From the NCBI GenBank assembly GCA_964019415.1, contig OZ025881.1, positions 589,201-653,200 of the forward strand: a DNA stretch of 64,000 bases. The letters are read 5' to 3'. How positions within the stretch are numbered: position 1 is the stretch's first letter; the number at the start of each line of letters is the position of its first letter. A program made the position numbers and the translations under genes. The notes beneath the pieces were generated by a model that was given only the letters and a program-made list of their open reading frames with translations, searched no databases and was not told the DNA's origin. Below, one piece after another: positions 48,976 to 59,721 of the stretch. This stretch comes from Ianthella basta (lineage: Eukaryota; Porifera; Demospongiae; Verongiida; Ianthellidae).

Positions 48976-50588
48976 ATGACTGTGATTAGCTACTCCCATC
49001 TACTGCTGTTCATTGCCCTGACAGCCATCACCATAGCAACCCAGCCTGTGAAAGGAGAAGCCAGTGAAGGACAGTCCAACCCTGGAGGATGTATCAGTGA
49101 CTGGAGAGGACTGAAGAAGGCCTACCTTGATCATCAGTCCAGTGCTGATGTGGAGAACTCCATCTTCAACTTCTATCCCAGTAACACTGCATCCTATTAT
49201 GTGCTAGTCATGTTCTATGATGTGGGACCACCTCCCAACACCAGCACCAGTGGGAGACGGGAGTGCTGCCAGCGAGGAAGCAAGGACTGCATCATTCACT
49301 TCATCTACAGGTTCAGGATCTTCAAAGACATATATCCTCGGCTGTTACGAAACTTTGCTCTTGTCAATAATTTCATAAGGCCAACAAGCTTCTTGGGCAG
49401 TGGTTTAAGACCACTCTGCTGGGCTCCACCTACGTTCTGCGAAGGGACCTCAGCTGGAGCGATCATGATGGAATTCTCTCAACAGGTAATCAAGCGCACT
49501 ACCTCACAAACACTGTATGGAAGAATGTAGTAACTGTTAGTATCATGATGTGATGCATATCTCTCTCTCCTGTGCAGCTTATGGGTACTGTCCTTCAAGA
49601 CAGCCCTTGGAGCAGTGACAAAACAGGGGTTGTAGAAGGCTACACTGGTAATGGCCATCCCAACCCTAATGAAAACATCTACTTCATCCCCATCCTCCTG
49701 TTTCCCACTGTGGGTCTGTTCCTGGTCCTCTACATGCACCACAGCTGGGGAGTGGTGGGCACGGTGCTGGCTCACTCACAAGTGGCAGGACACATTGCAA
49801 GGTCCACCATGTTGACATCATGGATACTGTTTCTGTGGATGATGGTGCAGTTCTACATTGTAATTGGAGCAATGGCTGACATCATTGAAGAAAGGAACTT
49901 ATTGTTCAAGCCATTCCATGACCTTTACAGTCCCCAGGTGACTTTAAGCAAGATCCAGTTTGGCTCCTTCTTGGCCATACTGCTCCTTGAAGCTCCCTTC
50001 CTCTTTGTCTTCTTCTTCCACAAGTCCACTGACCTCCACAACAGGAAGCAGCAGCTCTCCAAGATTGTCTGTCGTCTGGGTTACTGGATCAGAGTCCTCT
50101 GTGACACACTTGGTGCTATTGGTGTGGTGGCAGCTGTACAGATTACTTCAGTATATCTTTTCCACTGCGTACTCCTTTTGATAGTGCGTCCAACATACAC
50201 TATACTGCTTGTGTCTCTGAGGGTGGCTTACATAGCTACAAGCATGATCATCATCTTCCTTCTGATCCAGAGTATTTCCAGTTGCTTCAGGAAAAAGTGT
50301 TCACTTGTTGGAACAGTGAAAGGAGTGGCTATCCTTATGCTGTCAGTACTCTGTGTGAGCATTAATGAGAACCTTCGAGGGTTTGGTCAAGACACCCTGT
50401 TTGCGGACAACTCATCAGATTACACCTATTACGCTGTGATCAGGTCACTGGTGGCTTCAATCATTATTGGGATGTACGGGTATACAGCCAGGAAGATGTA
50501 TCAGAAGATGAAGAAGGAAGTGGAAAGAGCAGAGAAGGAGACAGAATTGGTGCCTTTTGCCAAGAAAGAAGTGGGCTCTCTTAGTTAG
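48976..50588 (+). CDS. Gene H: seven-pass membrane protein with six-Cys ectodomain, subtype 1
   Basis: Exons are 48976-49485 and 49578-50588 with a 92-bp phase-0 intron (CAACAG/GTAATC to CTCCTGTGCAG). The product is 506 residues. Signal peptide MTVISYSHLLLFIALTAI, the six conserved cysteines and the NTS sequon are present. The variable patch (LLRNFALVNNFIRPTSFLGS) is close to that of F. The segment before YVLVMF differs from other copies (SNTASYYV). Exon 2 starts LMGTVLQDSPW (L in place of F at the junction). The usual CRLCYW loop reads CRLGYW, so one conserved cysteine of the CxxC pair is lost. The tail is K/E-rich and ends VGSLS. No stop or frameshift. Confidence 0.82.
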
Positions 50589-51267
50589 GCTGGATAGTGA
50601 TGGGGGACGGATGTGAATTAGTAATATGCATGCTTCACTTACAGTAGCTCGGTTGATTCAACTTGATTGTACTTACGCTGGTTATATTGACTGTATTGTA
50701 ATAATTTACTCCATGAATGGTGTGAGGAAAGTCGGTACAACTAGTGTGTGTTCATGGGTTGTGAGTGCAAGCAGACTATCCCATAGAATTTGTACGTATG
50801 TAGTACAAGTTGCAAGGCAGTGTACACAGTGTGTCTGCACAGGTTACTTAAAACGAACACCTGTGCAGTATGCAGATACCATATCTGCTCTAAAATTTGT
50901 CGCTCCAAGTGTAGCAAAAAATGTCACTTTCTCCGGCAAAATGAGCTGGAATGTACATAGCAGACCAGTTTGAAGTTTGAAGCAGTATTTGACAGATGTA
51001 GTATATGTACGTACATACATACACCTGAGGGATCTATCACCATGGATACACTAAAGTCGTCCTACTGAGCTAACACACACACACACACACACACAGTGCA
51101 AGCTGCAATGTTGGTACACATGTAAAGAGTACTTTGAGTAGTAATACTGTTCTGGCAGTTGGGACCTGTGGTTCACACGAGTGCACAAGAATACCACACA
51201 AATTAAAATAAGAAACACATGCAATTTGCCACTTGCTGACAAAGTCACACAATGAAGGACACTTTTT
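50589..51267 (+). other. 3' flank of gene H
   Basis: No gene seen. Shared with B and F flanks; (AC)n tract at about 51074-51095. Confidence 0.6.
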
Positions 51268-51293
51268 ACCAACTTTGTTGGGCACCACCGCAG
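51268..51293 (+). pseudogene. Scrap of exon-1 3' end joined to the minisatellite
   Basis: ACCAACTTTGTTGGGCACCA then CCGCAG matches the scrap at 36316. Here it continues directly into the first minisatellite unit. Confidence 0.55.
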
Positions 51294-54122
51294 TTCACTG
51301 GGGCACCAGATGCCCAATGCATATGTTTGCAGGGGATGCCGTACCCCCCGAGGAAGTTCACTGGGTCACCAGATGCCCAATGTTTGCAAGGGATGCCGTA
51401 TTCCCTAGTCAAGTTCACTGGGGCATCAGATGCCCAATGTTTGCAGGGGATGCAGTATTCCCCAGTCAAGTTCACTGGGGCACCAGATGCCCAATGCTTG
51501 CAGGGATGCCGTATTCTCCGGTAAAGTTCACTGGGGCATCAGATGCCCAATGTTTGCAGGGGATGCAGTATTCCCCGGTAAAGTTCACTGGGGCATCAGA
51601 TGCCCAATGTTTGCAGAGGATGCAGTATTCCCCGGTGAAGTTCATTGGGGCACCAGATGCCCAATGTTTGCAAGGGATGCCGTATTCCCCAGTCATGTTC
51701 ACTGCGGCACCAGATGCCCAATGTTTGCAGGGGATGCAGTATTCCCCAGTCAAGTTCACTGGGGCACCAGATGCCCAATGCTTGCAGGGATGCCGTATTC
51801 TCCGGTAAAGTTCACTGGGGCATCAGATGCCCAATGTTTGCAGGGGGATGCAGTATTCCCCAGTCAAGTTCACTGGGGCACCAGATGCCCAATGTTTGCA
51901 GGGGATGCCGTATTCTCTGGTAATGTTCACTGGGGCATCAGATGCCCAATGTTTGCAGGGGATGCCGTATTCCCCGGTAAAGTTCACTGGGGCACCAGAT
52001 GCCCAATGTTTGCAGGGGATGCAGTATTCCCCGCTGAAGTTCATTGGGGCACCAGATGCCCAATGTTTGCAAGGGATGCCGTATTCCCCAGTCATGTTCA
52101 CTGCGGCACCAGATGCCCAATGTTTGCAGGGGATGCAGTATTCCCCAGTCAAGTTCACTGGGGCACCAGATGCCCAATGTTTGCAGGGGATGCAGTATTC
52201 CCCAGTCAAGTTCACTGGGGCACCAGATGCCCAATGTTTGCAGGGGATGCAGTATTCCCCAGTCAAGTTCACTGCGGCACCAGATGCCCAATGTTTGCAA
52301 GGGATGCAGTATTCCCTAGTCAAGTTCACTGGGGCACCAGATGCCCAATGTTTGCAGGGGATGCAGTATTCCCCGGTGAAGTTCATTGGGGCACCAGGTG
52401 CCCAATGTTTGCAGGGATGCCGTATTCTCCGGTAAAGTTCATTGGGGCATCAGATGCCCAATGTTTGCAGGGGATGCAGTATTCCCCGGTAAAGTTCACT
52501 GCGGCACCAGATGCCCAATGTTTGCAGGGGATGCAGTATTCCCCGGTAAAGTTCACTGCGGCACCAGATGCCCAATGTTTGCAGGGGATGCAGTATTCCC
52601 CGGTAAAGTTCACTGCGGCACCAGATGCCCAATATTGGCAGGGGATGCCGTATTCCCCAGTCAAGTTCACTGGGGCACCAGATGCCCAATGTTTGCAGGG
52701 GATGCAGTATTCCCCAGTCAAGTTCACTGGGGCACCAGATGCCCAATGTTTGCAGGGGATGCAGTATTCCCCGGTAAAGTTCACTGCGGCACCAGATGCC
52801 CAATGTTTGCAGGGGATGCCGTATTCCCCAGTCAAGTTCACTGGGGCACCAGATGCCCAATGTTTGCAGGGGATGCAGTATTCCCCAGTCACGTTCACTG
52901 GGGCACCAGATGTCCAATGTTTTGCAGGGGATGCAGTATTCCCCAGTCACGTTCACTGGGCACCAGATGCCCAATGTTTGCAGGGGATGCAGTATTCCCC
53001 GGTGAAGTTCACTGAGGCACTAGATGCCCAATGTTTGCAAGGGGATGCAGTATTCCCCAGTCACGTTCACTGAGGCACCAGATGCCCAATGTTTGCAGGG
53101 GATGCAGTATTCCCCAGTCAAGTTCACTGAGGCACCAGATGCCCAATATTTGCAGGGGATGCAGTATTCCCCGGTGAAGTTCACTGAGGCACCAGATGCC
53201 CAATATTTGCAGGGGATGCAGTATTCCCCGGTGAAGTTCATTGGGGCACCAGGTGCCCAATGTTTGCAGGGATGCCGTATTCTCCGGTAAAGTTCATTGG
53301 GGCATCAGATGCCCAATGTTTGCAGGGGATGCAGTATTCCCCGGTGAAGTTCATTGGGGCACCAGATGCCCAATGTTTGCAGGGGATGCAGTATTCCCCG
53401 GTAAAGTTCACTGGGGCACCAGATGTCCAATGTTTGCAGGGGATGCAGTATTCCCCGGTAAAGTTCACTGCGGCACCAGATGCCCAATATTGGCAGGGGA
53501 TGCCGTATTCCCCAGTCAAGTTCACTGGGGCACCAGATGCCCAATGTTTGCAGGGGATGCAGTATTCCCCAGTCAAGTTCACTGGGGCACCAGATGCCCA
53601 ATGTTTGCAGGGGATGCAGTATTCCCCGGTAAAGTTCACTGCGGCACCAGATGCCCAATGTTTGCAGGGGATGCCGTATTCCCCAGTCAAGTTCACTGGG
53701 GCACCAGATGCCCAATGTTTGCAGGGGATGCAGTATTCCCCAGTCACGTTCACTGGGGCACCAGATGTCCAATGTTTTGCAGGGGATGCAGTATTCCCCA
53801 GTCATGTTCACTGGGCACCAGATGTCCAATGTTTGCAGGGGATGCAGTATTCCCCGGTGAAGTTCACTGAGGCACTAGATGCCCAATGTTTGCAAGGGGA
53901 TGCAGTATTCCCCAGTCACGTTCACTGAGGCACCAGATGCCCAATGTTTGCAGGGGATGCAGTATTCCCCAGTCAAGTTCACTGGGGCACCAGATGCCCA
54001 ATATTTGCAGGGGATGCAGTATTCCTCGGTGAAGTTCATTGGGGCGCTAGATGCCCAATGTTTGCAGGGGATGCAGTATTCCCCAGTCACGTTCACTGGG
54101 GCACCAGATGCCCAATGTTTGC
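51294..54122. repeat. Expanded 57-bp minisatellite, about 50 units
   Basis: About 2.83 kb of 57-bp units. Each has two self-complementary stretches, GGGCACCAGATGCCC and GGGGATGCAGTATTCCCC. Internal super-repeats are visible: the block at 52386-53015 recurs at 53241-53870 (855 bp, 15 units), and 51645-51923 recurs at 52044-52319 (399 bp, 7 units). Because 57 is a multiple of three and several frames lack stops, open frames of up to 547 codons arise on both strands, as 19-residue periodic peptides. None has family, splice or start support, so I treat them as non-coding. Confidence 0.95.
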
Positions 54123-55084
54123 AATTACCAGTATAAAGAACTGTGTAGTCATAGCTGTTATATTTATACACACATGCTTAAAGCTGTGAGTATTCCAATA
54201 GCTATGTATTGTCACTGGCTATCAGCACACTCTGTATATGTATGTATGCACATTAGATCACGTTACAACTATGATAGTAACTGCATAGGGACCTGAGGTT
54301 GGGCAGTGCACGAACTGAATGGTGAAATGAGTGGCTGTGTAGAGTGAATGCTGTGAAAACAGTGAAAACAGACCGGGACAAGCGAATTACATGCAAAAGG
54401 ACACAATTTGACTTTTGTAGCAACACTGGCCAGCTGTAGTGTGCAGCCATCAAGCACATGTACACACATGAGAGATGTACATATTACCACACACTTCTGA
54501 ATATCAATGGGTGTGTGCACATGTACACTGAAGGGCCTTCCTTATGTATTACATACTGTACAGTTCCTAAGTCACTTGTTCCCTTCCTCCCTCATTACAT
54601 ACACTGATGATGTTAGCAGTGGTAGTCGTGCTAGTCATGCAATTGTCCATACATTCCCATGGCAACAGAGTATACAGTATACATGAATAGCTTCGGATAC
54701 CTCCTAGTACACCTCCCAGCTGCAGGTTGCAACTAGCATGTGTGGCGGTAACTATGATGTCACCATTGATGTCATCATTTACTGTAGCTACGTAATGTTG
54801 TTATCTCAGAGGTACACAGTTTAGGGACTAACCAAGTTAAAAGCTAGTGAAAGGGAAAATCCAACTGTTTGGTATGTATCACTTGTGCAATAACACTGTT
54901 GTATACAAACACATCAGCTGCAAACAGGATGGACACATAAGTCACTGTCATAACATGAAATTACCCAGATATGGAATTGACAACACATATGCAAAACATT
55001 GTTCAGGGTAACACCGCTCTACAGAGGACTTTATAGTCAGCTGAGTTACAGTTATCAGGGCCTGCTTTCCTGAGCTCAGTGACT
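54123..55084 (+). other. Upstream region of locus I
   Basis: No gene seen. Collinear with 36764-37666. Confidence 0.5.
54811..54843 (+). promoter_or_regulatory. Conserved upstream box, locus I
   Basis: GGTACACAGTTTAGGGACTA then ACCAAGTTAAAAG, complete here in contrast to the shortened copy before G. Confidence 0.35.
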
Positions 55085-56739
55085 ATGACTTACTACCCTG
55101 TTCTGCTACTTCTGCTTAATACCCTGGCAACCATTACCATAGCAACCCAGCCAGTAAAGGGAGATTCCAGTGGACAGTCCAACCCTGGAGGATGTATCAG
55201 TGACTGGAGAGGACTGAAGAAGGCCTACCTTGATCATCAGTCCAGTGGAGAACTCCATCTTTGACTTTTCTTCCACTGATGCCATCAGATACGGTGTGCT
55301 AGTCATGTTCTATGATGTGGGACCACCTCCCAACACCAGTACCAGTGGGAGAAGAGAGTGCTGCCAGCGAGGAAGCAAGGACTGCATCATTCATTTCATC
55401 TACAGGTTCATGATCATCAGAAACATTCATCCTCCACTCTTACTTACTCGAATATTTCATAGGTCACACATACAATACAGTTCTACTCGCTTTTCAACAA
55501 CTTATGAAGTATTCCAGCTCTGTTGGTCACCACCACTCTGTAACACCAGCTGGCTGTGGAAAGAGAAACAACTGTATGACTTTTCTCAGCAGGTAGCTAC
55601 ACACATTTGTTGGAGGCACCATGCAGTAGGGGAATGTAGTGTGTTGAGTGCTAGAACACCACACCACAGCTACAGCTATTCTGTATGCATGCAGTATTAT
55701 GCATGCATGAATATCCAACAAATGCTGTTTTACTTCTTCACAGTTTGTCGGTCTGGTACTGGAAGCGAGTCCTGCAGATGAAGAGCTATTAACCTTTGTG
55801 CATATTGGTCCTACTGACACCTCTGGCCATCAACTTTGGTATATACTTACTACTATTCCCATCCTCCTGTTTACTGTTGTGAGTCTGTTCCTGGTCCTCT
55901 ACATGCACCACAGCTGGGGAGTGGTGGGCACAGTGCTGGCTCACTCACAAGTGGCAAGACACATGATGAGGTCCACCATGTTGACATCATGGATACTGTT
56001 TCTGTGGGTGATAGTGCATTTCTACAGAATAACACGAGAAATGGCAAATGCTGTTCAAGAGAATAGACTGCTCACACTGTTCCCAGATATTTACACTCCA
56101 CAGGTAACAGCCGGCTATGTTCAGTGGGGCTCCTTCCTGACCATACTGCTCCTTGAAGCTCCTTTCTTCATTGTCTTCTTCTCCCGCAAGTCCACTGACC
56201 TCCACAACAGGAAACAGTAGCTCTCCAAGACTGACTGTCATCTGTGCTACTGGATCGGAGTCCTCTGTGACACATTCGGTGCTATTGGTGTGGTGGCAGC
56301 TGCACAGTTTCTTTCAGTATATCTTTTCTATAACGCGCTCTTTCTGATAGTGTCACCCACATTTACAATTGCATGGGTTTCATGTATTGCATCTTTCATT
56401 CTTGTAGCCACTGTGTGCACAGCAATGCTACTGGAGGTGGTCGGCTCTTGCTGTAAAACATGCTTGCTTGGAAGGATCATTAAAGGGCTGGCCTTTCTCC
56501 TGCTGGGACTGCTCTGCTTCGCCATTAATTACTATGCAGTTAAACAACTGAGAGACACTGAGCAACACTACAGTAATGCTCGTGGTCTGCTGTCATCACT
56601 GGTGTCTTCTGTCGTTACTGGCCTGTATGGGTACGTAGTGAAGAAGATGTTGTTTCAGTGGAAGGAAGATGTTGGTAGAGAAGAGACGAAAACATTAGAA
56701 TGGGCACCACTGATTCAGAAAGACGAGAACATTCAATGA
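55085..56739 (+). pseudogene. Locus I: disabled duplicate of gene G
   Basis: Exon 1 would be 55085-55592 and exon 2 55744-56739, with the same 151-bp intron as G. An 8-bp deletion after CATCAGTCCAGT (near 55247) removes GCTGATGT, shifts the frame and leads to a stop at 55262-55264. An in-frame 3-bp deletion (SSEGQ to SSGQ) lies just before. In exon 2 a CAG-to-TAG change at 56218-56220 stops the frame in the loop after hydrophobic segment 3, and the frame reopens behind it. The promoter-like TTTATAG, splice sites and the tail EWAPLIQKDE are kept, so the damage is recent compared with the duplication. The upstream block sequence is otherwise the same as that of G. Confidence 0.88.
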
Positions 56740-57391
56740 AGTGTGAATATACTGACGTGTCTGCATTGCTTTCGGGTGTGTATTGTGTTTTCAAACAGCA
56801 GTGTGCACATACAAGTTGTTCTATAATGTTTCCAGTACTGTGCATTGAACATTATTACGTATGTAGTTTTGGTGTGTTTCTGGTATATAGCTGCTGTGCA
56901 CAGTCATAAGTACATGTTGTATTACATAATATAAATGTCGCCTTGATGTGTTTGTACATTTGCACTGGTGTGCACATTATGATCAGATCAATTGTGGGAC
57001 ATGTTCTGGGACTATAGCTAACAGGTGTATTTCTGTGACACACTCATACATGGACCAGTTCTAGTGTCACTGGTAGTTTCCGCACAGCATGCACAGCCTC
57101 CTACACTGCATGTGTAGCAATGTGCAGTACAACAGATGACTTATGTAGTGAATGTAACTGTGTATATGTAATGTACAACTACACCGCAGTTGAAGGGAAA
57201 ATATCACCAACAGCTACGTCCCCTGAAAGTGTGGTATGTATTATATATTGTATATCATTCTCATGACAAGAATGGTAAAGTATTGTCCAAGGGAGAAGAG
57301 GTTGTGAAGAGGTGGAAAGTGCATTTTGAAGGGCCGTACCAAGTAATGGATGGGCCTGGTTTGTACATGCTAATGAAAAGACAATTAACAC

Positions 57392-57428
57392 TAGAGGATG
57401 ACCTAGAGAATCTCTAGGTCATCCTCTA
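57392..57428. repeat. 18-bp perfect inverted repeat, 1-nt loop, absent from the sister copy
   Basis: TAGAGGATGACCTAGAGA at 57392-57409 is followed by A and its exact reverse complement at 57411-57428. The sister block (39986-40010) has only the left arm and then continues into GATAATGAAAAAG. Confidence 0.92.
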
Positions 57429-57469
57429 TCTGATAATGAATGAGGGATGATTAGAAGAAGTGCACTGAG

Positions 57470-57541
57470 ATTGTGGTGGCAGCTATTCAGATTAATTCAG
57501 TATGTCAGTTCTACAGGGCACTGTACTTTAGCGTGTCACCC
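57470..57541 (+). pseudogene. Exon-2 fragment of a family member (copy 2)
   Basis: Same fragment as 40037-40111, covering the region of hydrophobic segment 4 (VVAAIQINSVCQFY ... FSVSP). It is isolated and not splice-linked. Confidence 0.65.
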
Positions 57542-57921
57542 AAGTGTGTGGGTGTGTCATGCACAATACCTTTTCCTGTACTTGTATTCAATGTGTTATG
57601 TACAGATACTGCATTTGTTTTGGCTAGCAGTTTCATTAACAGCATAAATGTTTTGCTAAGATCAATGGAAGAAGACATTAATTGCAATTGCAATTGACTG
57701 TTCTTGAAAGTATACCATTAATAATGTTCAATTATTTCATGTGTTATGCTGCAAACCAAGAATTACAATAATACATTTGTGGCAAGTTTTACACATACAA
57801 GTACAGTATAATATGCTAAAATGAAATCATTTCAAGGTAATAGGAAAAAGACAGAGAAATGCTGTATAGATAATTGCTGTATATACAATAACACTGTTCT
57901 GCACTTGTACACATCTTGATC

Positions 57922-57926
<5 letters not shown>

Positions 57927-57975
<49 letters not shown>
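57927..57975. repeat. (AC)n microsatellite, about 24 units
   Basis: Counterpart of the 37-unit tract at 40495, shorter by about 13 units. Confidence 0.95.
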
Positions 57976-57977
<2 letters not shown>

Positions 57978-58190
57978 GCACGTGTGCACACACATGCACA
58001 CACACATTGCTACGTACGTATGTACATTTTTATAACAACAACCATTGCACTAATGCAAACATGGTACCGTGCCATGTTGGGTGCTGTCTACAAAGTGAAC
58101 ATGTAAATGATCAATAGTGATTGTAAAGAGGTTTGAATGTACTGAAAACCACAACCATTAGAACAGTAACAGAGGGATTATCACCAGTGA

Positions 58191-58575
58191 CCTTGACCAT
58201 CAGTCCAGTGCTGATATGGAGAACTCCATTTTCGACTTCTCTTCCAACGATGCCACTAGATAAGGTGTGCTAGTCATGTTCTATGATGTGGGACCACCTC
58301 CCAACACCAGCACCAGTGGGAGAAGGGAGTGCTGCCAGCAAAGAAGCAAGGACTGCATCATTCAGTTCATTTACAGGTTCAGGATCTTCAGATACATTCA
58401 TCCTCCACTGTTCTATGCCAGAATGTTTCATAGTTTTCATGCTGAGGCTACTGAAAAGTACAACCTTTATAACTACTTTCCAGTTTACAAGGTGTCCCAA
58501 TTGTGTTGGTCACTACCACTCTGCAACAACAGTTGGTTATGGAAGGAGAAACAATTGTGGGACTTTTCTGATCAG
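58191..58575 (+). pseudogene. Locus J: truncated exon 1
   Basis: Begins abruptly at CCTTGACCATCAGTCC, in the middle of exon 1, at the right edge of the segmental duplication. Signal peptide and first cysteine are missing. In the family frame it has a nonsense codon (AGA TAA GGT where others have AGA TAC GGT) just before VLVMFYD. The rest runs through ECC, KDC, a K-like variable patch (ARMFHSFHAEATEKYN) and QLCWSLPLC to the donor GATCAG/GTATATTG. No exon 2 follows; a RECQL4-like fragment in antisense occupies its place. Confidence 0.85.
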
Positions 58576-58844
58576 GTATATTGTAATTCTTGTAAGCACG
58601 TCACCAGTGCGGGCGGTTAGTACTGGATGTGCTAGTTTAGCTATCACACTATATAAAAAGCCACATGTTGTATGCATGTACTGTATGTGTACAAGTAGGA
58701 GCACTCTCTGGTTGTGAAATAATGAACAAAATGTAGTCAATAAGCAAACACTAATGACCTTATGCATTCATGTAGATGTAGTGTTAGGATTCAATCGTAT
58801 TGTACAATAATTCCTAACATGCAGCTACCATAGCATGCTACCTG
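58576..58844 (+). other. Former intron sequence of locus J
   Basis: Matches the intron of K (60256-60560) with a shorter middle part, then passes into the CATGCAGCTACCATAGCATG string that also precedes the second RECQL4-like fragment (61957). Confidence 0.6.
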
Positions 58845-59546
58845 TTAAAGGACATGATAAAAGGAAAGTATTTCAGTCTTGGCCAGTTCCATGACAATGT
58901 TGAAGTCCACATCAAGATGGCTCCTCCAGAAGCGCCGCTCCATCCCCCACACCTGGGCTGGGTAGTTTGGGCTAGCAATGCCATGCAATATGCGGGCCAC
59001 ACTTCTGGCAGTGAACCGCCGATCATCGTGGATGGACAGGAGGCAGCGAATGTCCTTGCAAACTTGCATGATCTGCTTGTTGCCGAGACTCTTCATCAGC
59101 TCCTGTGGTCCCTTCACATCTGGCAGCAAGAGATTATCCATAAAGTAATCATCCAGAATGCTCCTAAGTTCCTCTTTCCCTTCCTCCCTATCCTTCCCCA
59201 TCACTGCTCATCCATGCAACGTCCCTCACTGCCCGCTGCAATACAGAGTGGAGAAGAACCAGTCTTGCCAGGTCCTGCCTCTCTTGCAACAACACCCGCT
59301 GATGCAAGAAGTCACACATGTTGTCCTTGTCTGCCGGGCTGTAGTTGCAGTGAGTCCGAACAATAAAGGAAGGATGACTGAACTCAACCAGGACATCACT
59401 CTGTCTGCTCCCAGGCTCCCTGGTGCCTCGGTCGTCCCAACACAGAGTGGCCAGTGTGGACCGCACCGCTCTCACAGACACCCCAAGACAGTTGCTGACT
59501 GATGACATGGAGAAGGACAGCTCACCTCCATCTCTGCCAACACCCC
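58845..59546 (-). pseudogene. RECQL4: RECQL4-like helicase, C-terminal fragment 1
   Basis: On the minus strand the exon starts after a TTATTATCACAG acceptor (59547-59550) and encodes residues like the C-terminal region of ATP-dependent helicase Q4: VLVEFSHPSFIVRTH, then MCDFLHQRVLLQERQDLARL, then RFTARSVARILHGIASPNYP and AQVWGMERRFWRSHL. The first part ends in a stop at about 59189 and the second part lies in another frame from about 59204, so a frameshift separates them. No helicase core (DEAH-box motifs) is present. RECQL4 family knowledge: DNA unwinding in replication initiation and repair. Here it is a non-functional, C-terminal-only copy antisense to the receptor-like genes. Confidence 0.75.
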
Positions 59547-59721
59547 CTGTGATAATAATAGAAAATAGAGGAAGTGATGACATCACTTCCTGCCCTTCCT
59601 GCCCTGTCTCAAAATACAAAATCCAACCAAAATAAAAAGACCACTGTTTAGTGTAGCACTGCACTGCAGAGGACAGATTATAAGCCGGTGGAGACACAGT
59701 TAGGCTGCCTTACTGAGCACA
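59547..59721 (+). promoter_or_regulatory. Promoter region of locus K
   Basis: From about 59610 the sequence matches the promoter of F and H (AAATCCAACCAAAATAAAAA, GTGTAGCACTGCACTG). It includes a TATA-like ATTATAAG at 59677-59684, 38-45 bp before the start codon. The upstream GGTACACA box is missing, because the RECQL4-like fragment joins just before it. Confidence 0.5.

Larger units (their letters stand above)
56740..57926 (+). other. 3' flank of locus I
   Basis: No intact gene. Collinear with 39333-40494. Contains a new palindrome at 57392-57428 and an exon-2 scrap at 57470-57541. Confidence 0.6.
47361..58184 (+). repeat. Segmental duplication, copy 2 (genes H and I)
   Basis: Collinear with 32526-40803. 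The 2.5-kb difference in length is almost wholly the minisatellite (about 2.83 kb here, about 0.31 kb there), with smaller indels such as about 110 bp near 47620-47740 and the shorter (AC)n tract. The right edge abuts the truncated exon 1 of J. Confidence 0.85.

Noticed and set aside
23569..50588. Assignment to adhesion GPCRs or to cnidarian Alr-type allorecognition receptors
   Set aside because: No GPS/GAIN cleavage motif, no Ig-like domains and no single-pass topology; only the cluster behaviour is similar.
51233..54171. Open frames of up to 547 codons on both strands with 19-residue repeats (GDAVFPGEVHWGTRCPMFA type)
   Set aside because: The 57-bp minisatellite is a multiple of three and lacks stops in several frames; frames are open on both strands at once and change with unit indels.
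58854..59366. Plus-strand open frames over the RECQL4-like fragment (also 62122-62373)
   Set aside because: Similarity to RECQL4 is on the minus strand, so these are shadows.
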